Assembly (NCBI GenBank): GCA_021018995.1
Contig: CM037587.1
Coordinates: 71,691,604 to 71,755,603, forward strand
Source of the DNA: Chloranthus sessilifolius
Lineage: Eukaryota > Streptophyta > Magnoliopsida > Chloranthales > Chloranthaceae
DNA length: 64,000 bases
Direction of reading: 5' to 3'
Shown: piece by piece, positions 32,501 to 44,690 of the stretch
How the letters are laid out: every line of letters starts with the position of its first letter
Position numbering within the stretch: the first letter of the stretch is position 1
The notes under the pieces: model-generated
Told to the model about the DNA's origin: nothing
The model's input: only the letters and a program-made list of their open reading frames with translations
The model's database searches: none
Program-made: the position numbers and the translations under genes

Positions 32501-34860
32501 TCTCCTGCCAAGTGTCACCGTTTCCTAGTGATTTGTTTGAGGTGACCTTCAAATCGGAAAGCTTTGCCTGAAATAATAAAAACAAAATTAATTTTCGACT
32601 GTAAGGAATATGACGATATGATAATGGGAGTACAAGCTCAAATATCAATAAATGTTTAGGGGTATCATTTACAATCTCTGATACCGAGATTGAAGTAATG
32701 AAATTTCATTCGACTCTTTCGCTAAAAAAAAACAAAAAAGAAAAAAAAAAAAATCATTTGATATGATAAAGTTGTATCCAGATGAAGTTTAACAAATTGG
32801 GCTAAAGAACTATGGTCTGCACTATCAATGTAATTAGATGTCCATCTTAACACTAAAGGAGAAAGCATATGAGATTGATCTAAGCATCTGTGGTCAAATT
32901 TTAGCTGATTTAGATGCCTTTAGCTCTTTTTAGATGTGTGCAATTAAAACCTTTTTTCATTCAACCAAAAATGACATTAATTATTTTTGGCAGCTAAAAC
33001 TGCCCTTCCATTAAAAAAGGGCAGCTAACCTAGGTTGATACAAAAAATTTTATTCCATGTGATCAAAGATCACCTCTACTTGTGATTTAGCATTACATAA
33101 TGGAAAAGATATAGTATGACATACAAAGACAGATGTGCACGCCTGTATAATATAAAGCGCAAATATTGTAAGATACATGGAAACCAATTATGTGTTTTCA
33201 AGTCTTTTGAAGGAGATTTCATTTTCCTCCCTTTACAGCATCCAAAAGGCTTTTAAGGGGTTTGTGGTCATGAGCCCAAGGCTTCTTGAAGTATTGGAGT
33301 AATTCCTTCCTAGAGCTTACAATCAATCCCTTCATTAATATAAAGGAAGCACATATTAGTGGTACTAAGGTACACATTCCGAGGAAAAAAAGGACGCACG
33401 AAAGTTTGATTCTCTTATTTCTAATACCTTAGTGGATCAACAAGCCAAATCTTCTTGCGAGTCTCCTCCAGTGGTGCTTTTGTCTGCAAAAGAACCAACC
33501 AAAATCTCCGACCTCAATAGTTCTAGAACCTACGACAAAAGAAAAAAAAAACAGAGGCAAAATATAAAAATTAAAATACTATTGGGATTTGCACCTGTTT
33601 CGACATCTCATGTGCTATCCGCTATACCCGTCCCAGCCTATAAATTGAAATGATAAAACTTCCCCAATTACATACATTACATGAGAATCAACATAGAGCA
33701 AATTTGATTTAGAGTGGTAGAACTCAAAATCTGTAGAAAAAGCAAGGATACCGAGAAAATAAATCTATTTCCATGGTGTACAGAGTCCACAAAATGACCG
33801 GTAAAGACGATTTTATAGGAAGTCATCAAGCAGGGGTACCAAAGAAAGTACCTATAAATAAAATGGAAAAAAGAGAAGTTATGACATGTTTGTAATACAA
33901 GATTTTGAATCTCTGTATCAGAGTCTATATCGGCCTCCCTTTGGGCCGATAAATATCGATATTGCTGAGGCAAAATTTAAAATAAATGATAAATAAATAA
34001 ATATAGGGAAAAAACAAATTAAGTATCAGCCAATACCTCATGGCATTGGACTTATAGGTAGTTATCAGTCAATACCTCCAAACAACAGTAGCCACCGGGT
34101 AATAGCTAAGGGATACCGATACACATCTATCGGTAATGGCTGAGTTTCTAATATTATAGTACTATGTTAAAATATTAAAAATATATAAACATATATAATT
34201 ATATATCAGGCCACGCAAGATTGGGTTGATAGGGTTGGTTTATTTTAGATTAGAGAAACAAAGTATTGAAATATAATATGTTCAAACATATGGTGTAGTG
34301 CCTTTGTCTTGTGAAGGATAAATAAATTCAACCATTTACCTTTGTTTCCAAGCAATCATTAATAGTGTTTGACTGGCCAATGACATAATCAGGGCGGTGA
34401 CACATGAGCAATTGTTGACCATTTGATCAGCCAATGACATCATAGGTGTACAGGGAAAGTTTTTGACCAATTGACCCAGGGATGTTATGCTTTTTAGCAA
34501 AGTTGGTACTTTGGACCTTGGAAGCCCTTTGAAACTGTGTTTATGTATGTTCTTTATATAATGCTATGAACAACATTCAATAAGAAATTATATATAGATT
34601 TCTTTCATCGATATCATTTTTTTATAGACACCAATTCATCTGGCACTATATTCCATAAGATATTATATGTAGATTCCATTGTTTGTAGTTTATAAATTAC
34701 TAAACCTAAAACAACAGGTAAAAGGCTTTTGAAAAAGTAAAACTAGATTAAAAAAAGGGCACACATGAAGTAACAATTGCTGCAATAGGTTGGAAGATTT
34801 TGCAAACAAACAAAAACGATGGCTAAAAAGTCTTCGAGGACTATTTTTTTTTCAATTGCT
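32501..34860. other. CACTA interior with exon-like islands, mostly non-coding
   Basis: The minus strand holds two short islands bounded by splice-like sites. One is at about 32,480-32,570, after a TTATTTCAG acceptor, encoding AKLSDLKVTSNKSLGNG-like sequence. The other is at about 33,430-33,490, between an AG acceptor and a GTATTA donor, encoding KAPLEETRKKIWLVDP. I do not recognise either. The stretch 33,900-34,140 contains TATCGG/CCGATA-rich sequence resembling a dispersed repeat near 18,550. Nothing else was recognised. Confidence 0.35.
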
Positions 34861-34869
34861 TTGCAAAGG

Positions 34870-35766
34870 ATGTAAATAAGGGCCTTATTCGTTGTGTGTA
34901 TGCTAAGAAGCTATGGGCTCACTTCTGTCAACTCTTAAATATCAGTTGGGTGTTGCCTGGTTCAGTAGGCGAGTTGTTAGGCAGCTGGAGTAGTGGCCCT
35001 TTCTGTAAGCGAGTACGTGTCCTTTGGACGGTGTATCCCTATGCTATTATGAGTTGGGTTCGGGACAAAAGAAATAGATAAGTATTTGAAGATAAGAAAC
35101 TATCATATGTGACTCTCTTTTCCCAAATCAAATTCAGCTTGTCCTCATGAGCTAAGGTGCAGAAGTCATTTGATGCCTTTGGTCACAACACTATTTTCGG
35201 GAATTGTAAGAGGTTATATGGAGCGGTTGCTTAAAAAAGAAAAAGTTGTTGTCTGGTTCCACCTAGAGCAAACATAAACAAGTTACATTTAGACAAATGT
35301 TCACACGGAAATGCAGGACCAGCAGGGGGTGAGACAGTTTTTTTAGGAATGCTGCAGTGGAGATTTTGCTCCTGATGTCTAGGCCATTTGGCCCATGTGA
35401 GAGCACGAAATCTGCAATCAAAGCGTCCTTGGGCGGTCTACGAGCTTACTTCCGGAACTTCAATAATCAGGTAATTATTGAGTGGGACTCTAAAATGTGT
35501 CTGCCAATGTTTAATCAACAAGACCGGGACCACTTGGGGCTGCTTAAGTATACAAATGAAATCAAGGATCTCTTTTTTCTGTGTACAAGATCCCTGATAC
35601 AAGGGGCGCTAATGGCATTGCTGATAAGTTAGCTAAGGATGGTGCATACAGAGTGGAGTTCTATGTAGACTACAATGAGAGGTTGATTTATGAACATCGA
35701 CTTTTCGGGTTTCATTCTTGCTGCCTGGCTGAGGGTTACCATCTCAGTCATAAAGAGAAGATTTGA
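34870..35766 (+). mobile_element. LINE (non-LTR retrotransposon) 3' remnant
   Basis: The plus-strand frames at 34,896-35,090 resemble the segment after RT in plant LINEs (zf-RVT region: AKKLWAHFCQLL, then a W...YAIMSWVRDKRNR block). The frames at 35,357-35,766 match the plant RNase H domain at the LINE C-terminus, with VIIEWDSKMCLPMFN and GANGIADKLAKDGAYR. The upstream RT is absent, so the copy is 5' truncated, as is usual for LINEs, and the surviving frames carry further interruptions. No clear poly-A tail follows. It lies inside the CACTA element. Confidence 0.7.
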
Positions 35767-36096
35767 ATCCAAGACTATCAATTTTCAATTTTATAGCTAA
35801 TTAAGTGATCATTTTCATTTCTTTTATTAGATTATAAATTTATATTACAAAATTCATAAATAATTTTAAAACTCATACACCTCTAGCAAATCATATTTGT
35901 TTCGTAATAGCAAATTGTGAAATGCAAACTTGAAATCGAACCAATTGAACCAACGAACTAAGTAATTTTGTTTTAGACACTAAACAGCAGAAGATTAACC
36001 TCAATTGCAAGTGATATAAAAAAAGGCCAAAAATGTGAAATCAACACATACACCGATATGCTTATATTAGAATATTAGAAAGGTAAAATGATTTAC

Positions 36097-36324
36097 CATA
36101 TTGGTATCGTGGTTATCTATGCCAGGTATAGAAGTAATAACTTTCAGGAGTGTGTCCATCCCTTGCAATGATTGCTCATGCTTAGAAAAACAAAACATTA
36201 CATCTTTCAGCCAAATCTTTAGAATGAAATGGAAAAAGAGGAACAACAAAAATAATAGACAGTTCGGCTTATATTTGATGGACCTCATCTCTCAACCTGG
36301 AGATGGCATCTTGTCGTTTGCATA
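36097..36324 (-). pseudogene. Exon-like pair of unknown origin inside the CACTA element
   Basis: Two minus-strand blocks have good splice-like borders. The first, 36,324-36,284, follows an ATGCAG acceptor and ends at a GT donor; it encodes VCKRQDAISRLRDE-like sequence. The second, 36,203-36,097, follows CTGAAAG and ends ATG|GTAAAT; it encodes MFCFSKHEQSLQGMDTLLK and SIPGIDNHD. Both look like coiled-coil or helical pieces. They lie downstream, in the minus sense, of the TPX2-type exon. I cannot say whether they come from the same captured host gene. Confidence 0.35.
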
Positions 36325-38046
36325 CTGCATGTGAATGGTTAGAAATTTGAGTAAGAAATTAGTTCATGATCATTTCTTTTGAGTGGAGAATGATAGTATT
36401 ACTCCCACGAACATGATTTAATAGTCAACAGATAATGTTCATCTCCTTTAAAAGCCAATTGTCAACAGCACCATAACCACAATAGTATAGCTATTATATG
36501 GAAAAGAAACATAATCAGCACTCATCCAACACTAGCAACATGATGCAAAATTCCACACCTGATATAATTCACCAATAACTGCCTAATATGCATTAGCAGC
36601 AATTAACTCCAAAACAGAGTTACATGTCACTACAAAGCAACTAAAAAATCCATCAAATCTTCATCAGTAGTTCTCCAAGAGCCAGGAGACAAAAACCAAA
36701 TTGTGTCTAGTCGGAAAAATAATCCATCCAATAGGTATCACTCTAAATGGGTCGACAGTGTGACCGAGAAGGTCCAGAAACTAAGAGATAGGGATTTCTA
36801 GTAAATTTCTTATAAAAACAGAAAAATGACTATGACTGGTGCAAAATAAAGCCAAAAAAATATGGAAATGCATAGGGAAAAAATAGGTAGTAGAAAGTAA
36901 ACCTTGTAAGGAAGATTTGGACGATAACATTTTAGGAGCATGCTCATTCATGGCTTTAAGCCTTCTTATTCACAACCCACCTTTGAGGAAAGGCGAAAAC
37001 AACACCCCAAGATGCATAATTTTCATTTATGAGTTCAATATTCACATATAATGGCTTCCACTTCTTTGAGAATGGAGGTTAACACAAACAAAGAACAAAA
37101 ATATGGGATTACTCTTACCTGAATAGATTAATCAGATCTCCTCCAGATTGCAGATATCAACATCTTGATTTAGAAACATATCAAATTGATAAACTGTTAC
37201 ATGACAAGTATATTAATGGTTATACAGGAAACATGGCCATCTAACTAAACAACTTAGAATTAAAGAATGGTTGACCCAACCCATAAAGATAACTAAACTA
37301 CCTCCAATCCATGTACAGTAGTGCACATACTCCTATAATAAACCTGCAATCCATGTACAATAAGGAAGGATGTGGACAAGTCCTTGACGTTTCTCCTAGT
37401 GGGGATGTGGTAAATGGGGTACCTATTTACCCAATTATCAAATTAGCACCATATTATCATATCCAATATACAAACAAACTTGAAAACAACACTCCAAAAC
37501 CAAAACTCTTACCCCAGTCATGCTTTCCACACCATCTGTAAGCAATGCTGGGCATCAACTATAAGCTCTATCACTTCAAACCCCTGTTTCAGCATAGAAG
37601 AAAGATTATAATTCGTTTGAGTACATCATTTCCAGCTACATTTTAAAATTATTTTAGAGCTATAGCTCTATCATTTCCACCTATAACTTAAGAAAATAAC
37701 TTATTTGAATGAAAAAAGCAATGCAAAAATAAATCTAATATACCTCTATCATATCGTTGCACCTTGAGCATGTCCAAGTAAATAGTACAGTTAGATCTGA
37801 CATGTATACCTACAACATGAAGAAACAAACCCCCAATTATCATTTACAGGTTAGATAATTTTCTTAAGAGAATGAAATCCTACGAGGAGTTTAATATTTG
37901 AAGGAAAATAAATATTTAATCAAACTTTATGCAGTATTGAATTGTCAGCCATTTTGAATATTTTGATATAAATGAAGGTGTTTACATCATACTATAACTG
38001 AAAGGCATTAGGCTTCAAATAATCGAAGGTGATGGAAAAAGTTTAC
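36325..38046. other. CACTA interior, no recognised gene
   Basis: A/T-rich, intron-like sequence lies between exon-like islands on the minus strand. No domain is recognised. Confidence 0.4.
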
Positions 38047-38154
38047 TTTCTTCAACTCCACCTTGCGAGGTGCAGGTTCGTGATAGAAACTGGGCATGGG
38101 AGTTGCTTTAAAAATTAAGCTCTTCCTTAGAATTTTAAGCTCAACATCTTCAAT
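38047..38154 (-). pseudogene. Captured host exon: TPX2-domain (WVD2-LIKE type) protein fragment
   Basis: A 108-nt minus-strand block is bounded by an AG at 38,155-38,156 and a GTAAAC donor at 38,041-38,046. It encodes 36 residues in one frame, including [19 protein letters not shown] followed by APRKVELKK. This matches the conserved core of the plant TPX2 C-terminal domain in WAVE-DAMPENED2-LIKE microtubule-binding proteins, where the phrase FKA-PMPSFY-EP-PPKVELKK is diagnostic. In host proteins the domain binds microtubules and affects cortical array organisation. Neighbouring exons of such a gene were not found next to it, so this is an isolated captured fragment. The CACTA element most likely carried it from a host locus, which is inference. 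Confidence 0.7.
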
Positions 38155-39598
38155 CTCCGATAAAAGGAAAAGGGCCTTAAATTATAATAATATGTAGACT
38201 TCAAGTATACAAAAAAATAACTGAGACCCATTTCTTTCAGTGTTATTGTTCCATTATTCGTGATAGAAACGTGGAACTCATTACGCTCTAACCTGATTTT
38301 AAGGTCACTTTTTGGGGATTGTGCCAGGTGAAATAAAAACCATGACCATCTAATGGTACCTCCATGATCTGAAGATCCATCTCGTGAAAGATTGGGACAA
38401 AAATTGATCTCCATCATTTTATTCAAAACAGTCAATGAATTTCAGCATGGGTGAACTCAAAGATTTGGTGGTGAATTTAAAGGTACTCATTGTACAAATA
38501 TTACAGGGTGAAACACATAGCGAAACCCCAATTAGACATGTTGTCATAATAACAAGAGACTTTTCAAAAGAGGACCCACAAAGGCATCTAGATCTCACTG
38601 TTTCACAAATGCAAAGCTGCTGGGAAACTTCAATAACCCTTTTGGGGAAGAAATACTTGGAAAGTAGAACAAGAAATGGCAGCCACTATTCTCAACCTCA
38701 TTGTTTGAGAGTTGACTTTACTAAAGTATGAGCCTTATCATTAAAAGTTGACACAACCATTTACAACACATTATCCAACATTGCAGACTAACTCTTACCC
38801 TTAATTGCAATACTTTTATCTCTTGGCCATGTTGCTATCAAGCCAAAACCATGGACACCTTCGTGAATGATAACTAGTAACATCAGGGTGGATTGGACTG
38901 CTTGCAAAGAAACACAATGAAGAGAACAAATCTAATTCATTATTTCAACATGAGCAACAATCATATCAAATATATTATTTCCACCATAGCTCTCCAAAGA
39001 GAAACTATTAGAGCTAATTTTGGTAAGTTATGACATGCAAATTTGATGGAGGAATTTGGGTTATATTTATGCGTTTACACTACAAATTTGATGTTTTTAT
39101 ATGGAATTTTAGCTGGTATTAATGATGCTCAAACACTGAAACTTTCATACAAATAAAATATTTTATCCCTAACATCAAAACTGACAATAATTACAAAATG
39201 AAAGCATCAAATATTTACATAATTAGCAATGGGAGACTTTCGAAGAAAATGAATAAATAAAGTAAGCAAATGATGCTTGGGCCCTAAGCTAAGGTGACAG
39301 GAAGGGCATTGTACTAGGCAGATAATGGAAAAGTAGAATAAAACAAGCCACAAATTTTTCCTACTCTAGCTAATACTGAGCTATACATAAAAGGTGAAAA
39401 TGGAGTACTGAAGCTCACCTGCAATATAAGGGAAAACCCTGTACAAAAAGATGCGAGAATCATAAGACTAACTTCGTCATCCTTGGTCTGCAAGACCACA
39501 ACAAAGAATAGAACAAATGCCATGACAGATTCTAAAAACGTAAGCATAAAAAAAAAACAAAAAATTAAGGGAAATGGCGAAGCAACCACTAAAAGCTT
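38155..39598. other. CACTA interior, no recognised gene
   Basis: A/T-rich and intron-like. The plus-strand frame at 38,435-38,731 has no recognisable domain and is probably fortuitous. Confidence 0.35.
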
Positions 39599-39718
39599 GA
39601 CCTTACAAATTGCACGTTCAAAATATTGGCCACCCTCTACCAGTAATCTTCTTGAGCATAGAATCAGCCATGTAGCAATCAAAGCTCCCACGAAATGAGG
39701 ATTCCGCTTTGTTGCCAA
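39599..39718 (-). pseudogene. Exon-like block of unknown origin
   Basis: On the minus strand a CTACAG acceptor precedes a block that stays open in two frames and runs to a GT-containing donor-like site after TTTGTAAG. One frame begins ATKRNPHFVGALIATW, the other GNKAESSFRGSFDCYM. I do not recognise either. It is listed because its borders resemble the TPX2-type exon and it lies upstream of it in the same orientation. Confidence 0.25.
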
Positions 39719-41280
39719 TCTGTAGAGATAGGCTTATTTAGGCTTAGTCACAAAGTCGGGAGTTGGCAATAAATTGGTAAGGGTCTAAGTCAGGAAAAAT
39801 TGGCAAAAATTGGTCAAAGTAAAAAAAATAGGGGAAAACAAAAAAAATAAAATAAAAAATAAAAAGGTATTTCATAATATATTTTAATTTAAAGATAATG
39901 ATTTTAATGAACAAAATAGTACAAAATAGGCAATTCATCGGTCGAATCGCGACTTAGCTGACTAATCGACAATAAAGTTGGATGAATGCAAGTCTCCAAC
40001 TTTTAACAATTTTTTGAAAAAATCAAAAACTTTTGTTACTATGTATTTAGGATTCAAACTTTTAGCAGAATCACTTAACACTATAAAATGAGCCTCTTAA
40101 TTGGCTTTCTAGAGAGAACTAGCAACAGAATCACACTACCTTAACAATGGAAGGGCTCTATTTTCCTGCCCTTTTGCTATGTGCTGAAAGGCGAGCTTCA
40201 AAATATTCCAAACATGAAGATAATAAGAGACTCATAACTATAGCTAGCACTCAACAGATGGGCTAAACACATAGTGGTCTCGAACAACCAACCCATTCTC
40301 GATATGAAATTTGAATAAAATAGAATATTTAAATTCATTAATTTGGAAAATGCCGACTGTAGGATGTCACTCCTAGCTACAAGATTAAAATTTCAAGTTC
40401 ACAACACAGGTTTAGCGTGAGGCAAAATATACTCTCACCAGATCGAATTCTGTAGATTTGTAAAGCTCAACCTGTGGTAAAACCTGTACAAGAGATCAAA
40501 ATGGTATATAAGTACCTCAATACAAGAAAAAGATATATTACAACGATCTCGATGACTATACTACACTGAATCAAGTACAGGTTGTTCTCAAGTCTTAACG
40601 ATGGTTTATGAATATATTCTCATAATTTCCTACAGCCTACTTTATTTTATTATACAGTGAAAATAACAGCTTGAAAGAAACTAGATAACACGCATTGCAG
40701 TAAATGCTTACATAAACCAACCAAATGACTTCTTTCTTTTGGTTTTTTACTACCTTTCTTTTGTTCTTTTTTCTTTTCATAAAAAACATGGCCTTAATAA
40801 TACGCATAAATCAATCTCAAAGGCTTACTGTAAAATTTCAGCTACTGTGTAAAAGCACAGCCAAAACAATCCCTGATATCACAATAGTTAACTGAATATG
40901 ATACATGACATCTATAAAGAAGATTGTATAGTGCCAATATAAACCAACGACTCATGTTTTTAATTTCTGTGTAAAAACACAGTTCCAAACAGCATTAAAT
41001 AACTAAAAATTACTTACATTGGTAAATCTGGAGAAACAACAGGTACAAACAGTAATCAAATAACTTCAAAATAGCAGCCAAGAATTACAGAACACCAGCA
41101 GTAATATCTCAGTTTTAATATTCAGCTACTAGCAGAACACCAGTAGTAATATCTCAGTTTTAATATTCAGCTACCAGCAGTAGTGAAGAAGTCTAAAAAG
41201 ACTAATACCAGCAGTAAACAGAGACTCAAAACCTCAAGAGCAGCCATAGAAAATTAGAAGTCTTGTTTAGGGGTCTTAGG
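39719..41280. other. CACTA interior, A/T-rich, no recognised gene
   Basis: No domain or element is recognised. A direct duplication of an ACCAGYAGTAATATCTCAG phrase with the following TTTTAATATTCAGCTAC is seen at about 41,096-41,180. Confidence 0.4.
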
Positions 41281-41572
41281 GCTGTCAACGGGCGGGTGGG
41301 GCCAAAATTGTGGTTGCCCATTGGGAAAATGGCATATGCCCGACCCAATGGTGCACCCAACTTGACCCTACCCAATGCTGGGCTTGAAAACCCCACCCAA
41401 CCTGGTAAAAACCCCTATTTTCCATGATTTATATATATAAAATATGGGGCCGGGTGGGACGTCTCTTACCCTTCCCGGCCAGATGGGCCAAGTTTACCAA
41501 GTTTATGTGCCGGACCTGGTAAAGATTCTAGGTCGGGCGGGTCAGGTATCTGGTCACCCGACCTGTTGACAG
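41281..41572. mobile_element. hAT-like MITE
   Basis: An approximately 290-bp G/C-rich segment starts GCTGTCAACGGGCGGG and ends CGACCTGTTGACAG, whose reverse complement is CTGTCAACAGGTCGGG, so short inverted termini are present. This start is typical of a widespread plant hAT-type MITE family. It lies inside the CACTA element. A clear 8-bp target duplication was not identified. Confidence 0.55.
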
Positions 41573-41636
41573 AAAACTGAGTTTATTTCTTCTGAATGAT
41601 ATTCCAGAGAAGGTCCCTCTAGACTTAGAATGACCA

Positions 41637-41771
41637 TTTTTTTTGGATAACCAGTTGGGTGTCTCTCTTAGAGCACCCGACTAATCCCTAGGGTAGCCTA
41701 AGGGGGGATTTGAATTCATGTCTCCCACTTCCTGAGGCGGATACATGGCCATCAGGCTAAACCCCTTGAGG
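41637..41771 (-). mobile_element. tRNA-derived SINE-like copy
   Basis: Read on the minus strand, a TTTAGCCTGATGGCC stretch (box A-like, 41,746-41,760) is followed about 25 bp later by ATGAATTCAAATCC (box B-like, 41,707-41,720). The copy ends in a short A run (T run at 41,637-41,644). This resembles plant tRNA-derived SINEs. No target duplication is confirmed. Confidence 0.5.
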
Positions 41772-43032
41772 TATAGAATAACTATTTCTGTTAGACAAAA
41801 TGATGAAGGAACACTACCCGGAACACATACAGAATCATTGGATACGAATCGAGGAAGAAATGAGACAATTGGACAAAAAATCACATATAAGGATTGAACT
41901 CTTGTATGTTCTAATAATAAACAGCAGTAAACCATACAATAAGAAAATTAGGATGAGCTATTTTTCTGAAATTAGAATGAAGGGATAATGGGATAAGAGG
42001 CAATTGTTTCAGATTACCTCAAGACTTGTGTTCTTGTTAAAAACTTAAAACAGTAACACAAGGATACTAGCTAATAATCATGTGAATTAAATTCATGATC
42101 TATATTCAACGGCATGATTGGTGTCATATCTTGTGGCTGTTCAACCGATCTCTTAAAAGATCTTGGATTTCTTTGTTGCTTCATCAATCTTTGCTACAGT
42201 TTGACAATATGACCAAAATTTCACCAGATGTGATCATCAAAATCACCAAATTCCTTCTGAAACTCAAGATACCTCTAGTTGAAGTCTTAAAAACAGAATA
42301 CCGAAGTCCAAAAATGGGCTAATTCAGCATCCAATGATGTAAAAAGTAAATATAAAAAATGTTGATTCCTTGGATAATTGGATTAGAAAAAGGAAACTTT
42401 GCATTATGGAAAGAAAACCTTAAAATGCCTCTATATGAGAATCAGTAAAGTAATAAGAAATAATTAACGGATTTAGGTAACATACAACCTCCGATTCTAT
42501 TCATCGCATATTCACATTCACATATGGTTATGAACATGTCATATTAAAGAATATTTTATATAGATCTTACAAGAGATCCAAATTCTTACAAAAACATTTT
42601 TTTTAAAATTAACAAAGAAATGGCAGCTTATCCACATCAGAGTAACGAACAAACAAAAATGGACAAAACCACATTAGCAGATATCCAAAAATAGCAGTAA
42701 ATAGAGTAATTCACAAAAAAATCTCCATTTCCACTCAAATCACAGTAAATAGAGTAATTCACAAAAAACATTAGCAGATATCCAAAAATAAATATTACAC
42801 GGTGATGAAGATCATAATGTATGGAGAAGCTATAATTGTAGAACACTTAAATCTCATGAAGGTTCACCGGATGGAGAACATTTAATTGTAGAACACTTCG
42901 TTATCACATTACAATAAAAAAATCACAATTTGAAAATATTTCTATGCAGATCTAAATCAAGATCTTTAAAAATAGAAACAGATCAAGAAGTAAAAAAGTA
43001 GATCTAGTAGGGAGAGAAGATGATGAGATGAC
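41772..43032. other. CACTA interior near the right end, no recognised gene
   Basis: A/T-rich, with a local duplication of an AGTAAATAGAGTAATTCACAAAAAA phrase at about 42,690 and 42,746. No coding feature is recognised. Confidence 0.35.
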
Positions 43033-43345
43033 CTTCGATATTATCGGTTTTGGGCGCCATCACTTGATTTGATCGCCAAAATATCAATTTCGATCTGCCA
43101 AATGGTGAAACGAGGGCTCCAAAACTCGATCTTGATCAAAAGAAAACCTTCAATGCCGATCTCTGCTTCAATGACTCTCGTTGTCGCCGGAACCACGCCG
43201 CTCTCCAGATTGGCTTCTTCCGGCACTGAGTACTTGAAGATTTTGGTGTCATATTTCATTAGAGAGAAGAAGAGGGAGATGGAGGCTAGGGTTTCGAAGA
43301 GAGAGAGAGAGAGAGAAGAGAAGAGAGGAGTCGATTTCAGAATAG
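43033..43345 (-). pseudogene. Host-like 5' exon near the right end of the CACTA element
   Basis: The minus strand shows a CT-rich leader with a GAAACCCTAGCC phrase, typical of plant 5' UTRs. An ATG at about 43,060 begins MAPKTDNIEG and runs to a splice-like junction, CGAAG|GTCATC, at about 43,032. A longer upstream frame in the same orientation also exists. This may be the first exon of the gene that supplied the TPX2-type exon, or the first exon of the transposon's own transcript. I cannot tell which. Confidence 0.35.
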
Positions 43346-43505
43346 CCAAAAAAAAAAATTAATCTTATTTGGCTGGGCACGATATCTTATAGCGTGGGAT
43401 TAGGGTTAATAAATTAAACCATTGTTTTAATATATTAAAGTGTTGTTTGTGATAGTTGATTATTATACTACTGCTATGGAAATGGTTCTTTTGGACATTA
43501 TAAAA

Positions 43506-43533
43506 GTGGTTTTCTTATCGTTTTGACGTAGTG
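43506..43533 (-). repeat. Right terminal inverted repeat of the CACTA element
   Basis: The reverse complement starts CACTACGTCAAAACGATAAG and continues AAAACCACT. It is followed by CTA, the target-site duplication. Confidence 0.85.
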
Positions 43534-43539
43534 CTAGTG

Positions 43540-43715
43540 ACTGGAGCGAGGCAGACTTGTAGTTTGATAGTTCCTTTGACGAAACGTTTGGAGCCATCAT
43601 ATGCAATGAGGGATAAGGATGAAGGCCTTATGTCCTGCTCGGTATACTCGAGTGTTTTGAGCATCGTTATTGGGTAGAAGTTAAGTCCTTTGGTGTCAAC
43701 CAGAGCATGAGGCAT
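43540..43715 (-). pseudogene. pro: Protease region of element B
   Basis: The minus frame with MPHALVDTKGLNFYPITMLKTL, then LSLIAYDGSKRFVKGTIKLQV, corresponds to a retropepsin domain and its flap region. The remaining part of the domain lies on the other side of the CACTA element, near 31,800-31,889. It is a fossil. Confidence 0.65.
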
Positions 43716-44690
43716 TGAGAATCCTCAGATTATGATCGTCAAGTATATAGGGGCCTATCTTCCACGCAGTGACTCTTTAGGCATGTCAGCATCCGTGAAG
43801 GTAAGTGCTGGAGGTTGAGCTATAACTGAAGCAATCTCGTGCAGCTCGTCTAGGGTGATATCTTCATCCACGTGTGCTTCGTCCAGCGCTCTTATTAATA
43901 ATCAGTGATGGTCTGGCGATTTCTTTATGAGCTCAAGTATCGACATATGCACTGGTACTTTCCCAAGGTGTCAAAGGAGATCATATTTCTGGCTTGTTTC
44001 CAAGGCTGGTTCCTTGCCGGGCTGGTGGGCTTTATTCGTGTTCTACTGAGGTGGTTGAGGCGCCAGTGCCGATGCTGGAGCTGGGGGAATTACATGAGGT
44101 GGGGGAGGCAAGTTTGCTTCCCTTTCTCTTATTATTCTTTCTTATGGCTGAGCGCCTACGCTCCGCTTCTCTCAGGGGAATGGTGGTGGTGGATAATTTG
44201 TTCCTGATTTAAGAACTATGCACGTCAGCTGTTGATCCTTGAGCCATGCCGTAACTAGCATTGACGAGCTTGTTGCGGCATTTATCATAAAGGCGGTGAA
44301 ATTCGAAGAAGGGATACGCAGCGGAGCTATGCCATTCCATGGTAGGAGGTACTGTGTGTAGTATTCATCTTCTAAGAAGATGGAGAACAGTGCCTCTTCC
44401 TTATCGGGTTCTTCCGTTTGTTGACTTGTTTCTTCGTTTGGCTGACATTCAAGTGCAATCTTGTGTCTTCGACTCAAACTGTTTTGAGAGAGGCTATCTA
44501 CCCATGCCGAGATTTTGTCTGTGGTTTAAAGAGCATCATATTCGTCCTCAGGGTCAGAATCACATTGAAGAAGCGGTGGTGGGGTTTTCTCTGAATTTGG
44601 GAGAGTCAAAGGTTCTACAGGTTGAAGGTTTGATCCTCAAGTTTTGAATGACTGGACTCGAATACAAGTAAATGCCGGATATGGTGGAGC
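43716..44690 (-). pseudogene. gag-protease linker of element B
   Basis: Minus frames (for example 44,477-44,172) hold acidic, Pro-ending linker sequence without a catalytic motif. They fit the region between gag and protease by position. It is a fossil. Confidence 0.45.

Larger units (their letters stand above)
31891..43533. mobile_element. Non-autonomous CACTA (EnSpm-like) DNA transposon, 11.6 kb
   Basis: The left end reads CACTACGTGAAAAAGCC and the right end, reverse complemented, CACTACGTCAAAACGAT. Both run on into A-rich sequence with AAAACCACT, so the inverted repeats start CACTACGT and continue imperfectly for about 28 bp. Flanks show a CTA duplication (31,887-31,889 and 43,534-43,536), with one extra T between the left CTA and the end. 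It interrupts B's protease. Subterminal regions carry repeats of an AGTGGTTTT type on both sides. I see no transposase (TNPA or TNP2-like) frame. It contains captured host-gene exons, a LINE remnant, a MITE and a SINE-like copy. Confidence 0.85.

Noticed and set aside
38435-38731. 98-residue plus-strand frame as a gene
   Set aside because: No domain is seen, the composition is A/T-rich, and it lies opposite the orientation of the exon-like islands.
31891-43533. Autonomous CACTA transposon
   Set aside because: I found no TNP2- or TNPA-like frame in 11.6 kb; the recognisable content is captured exons and nested repeats.
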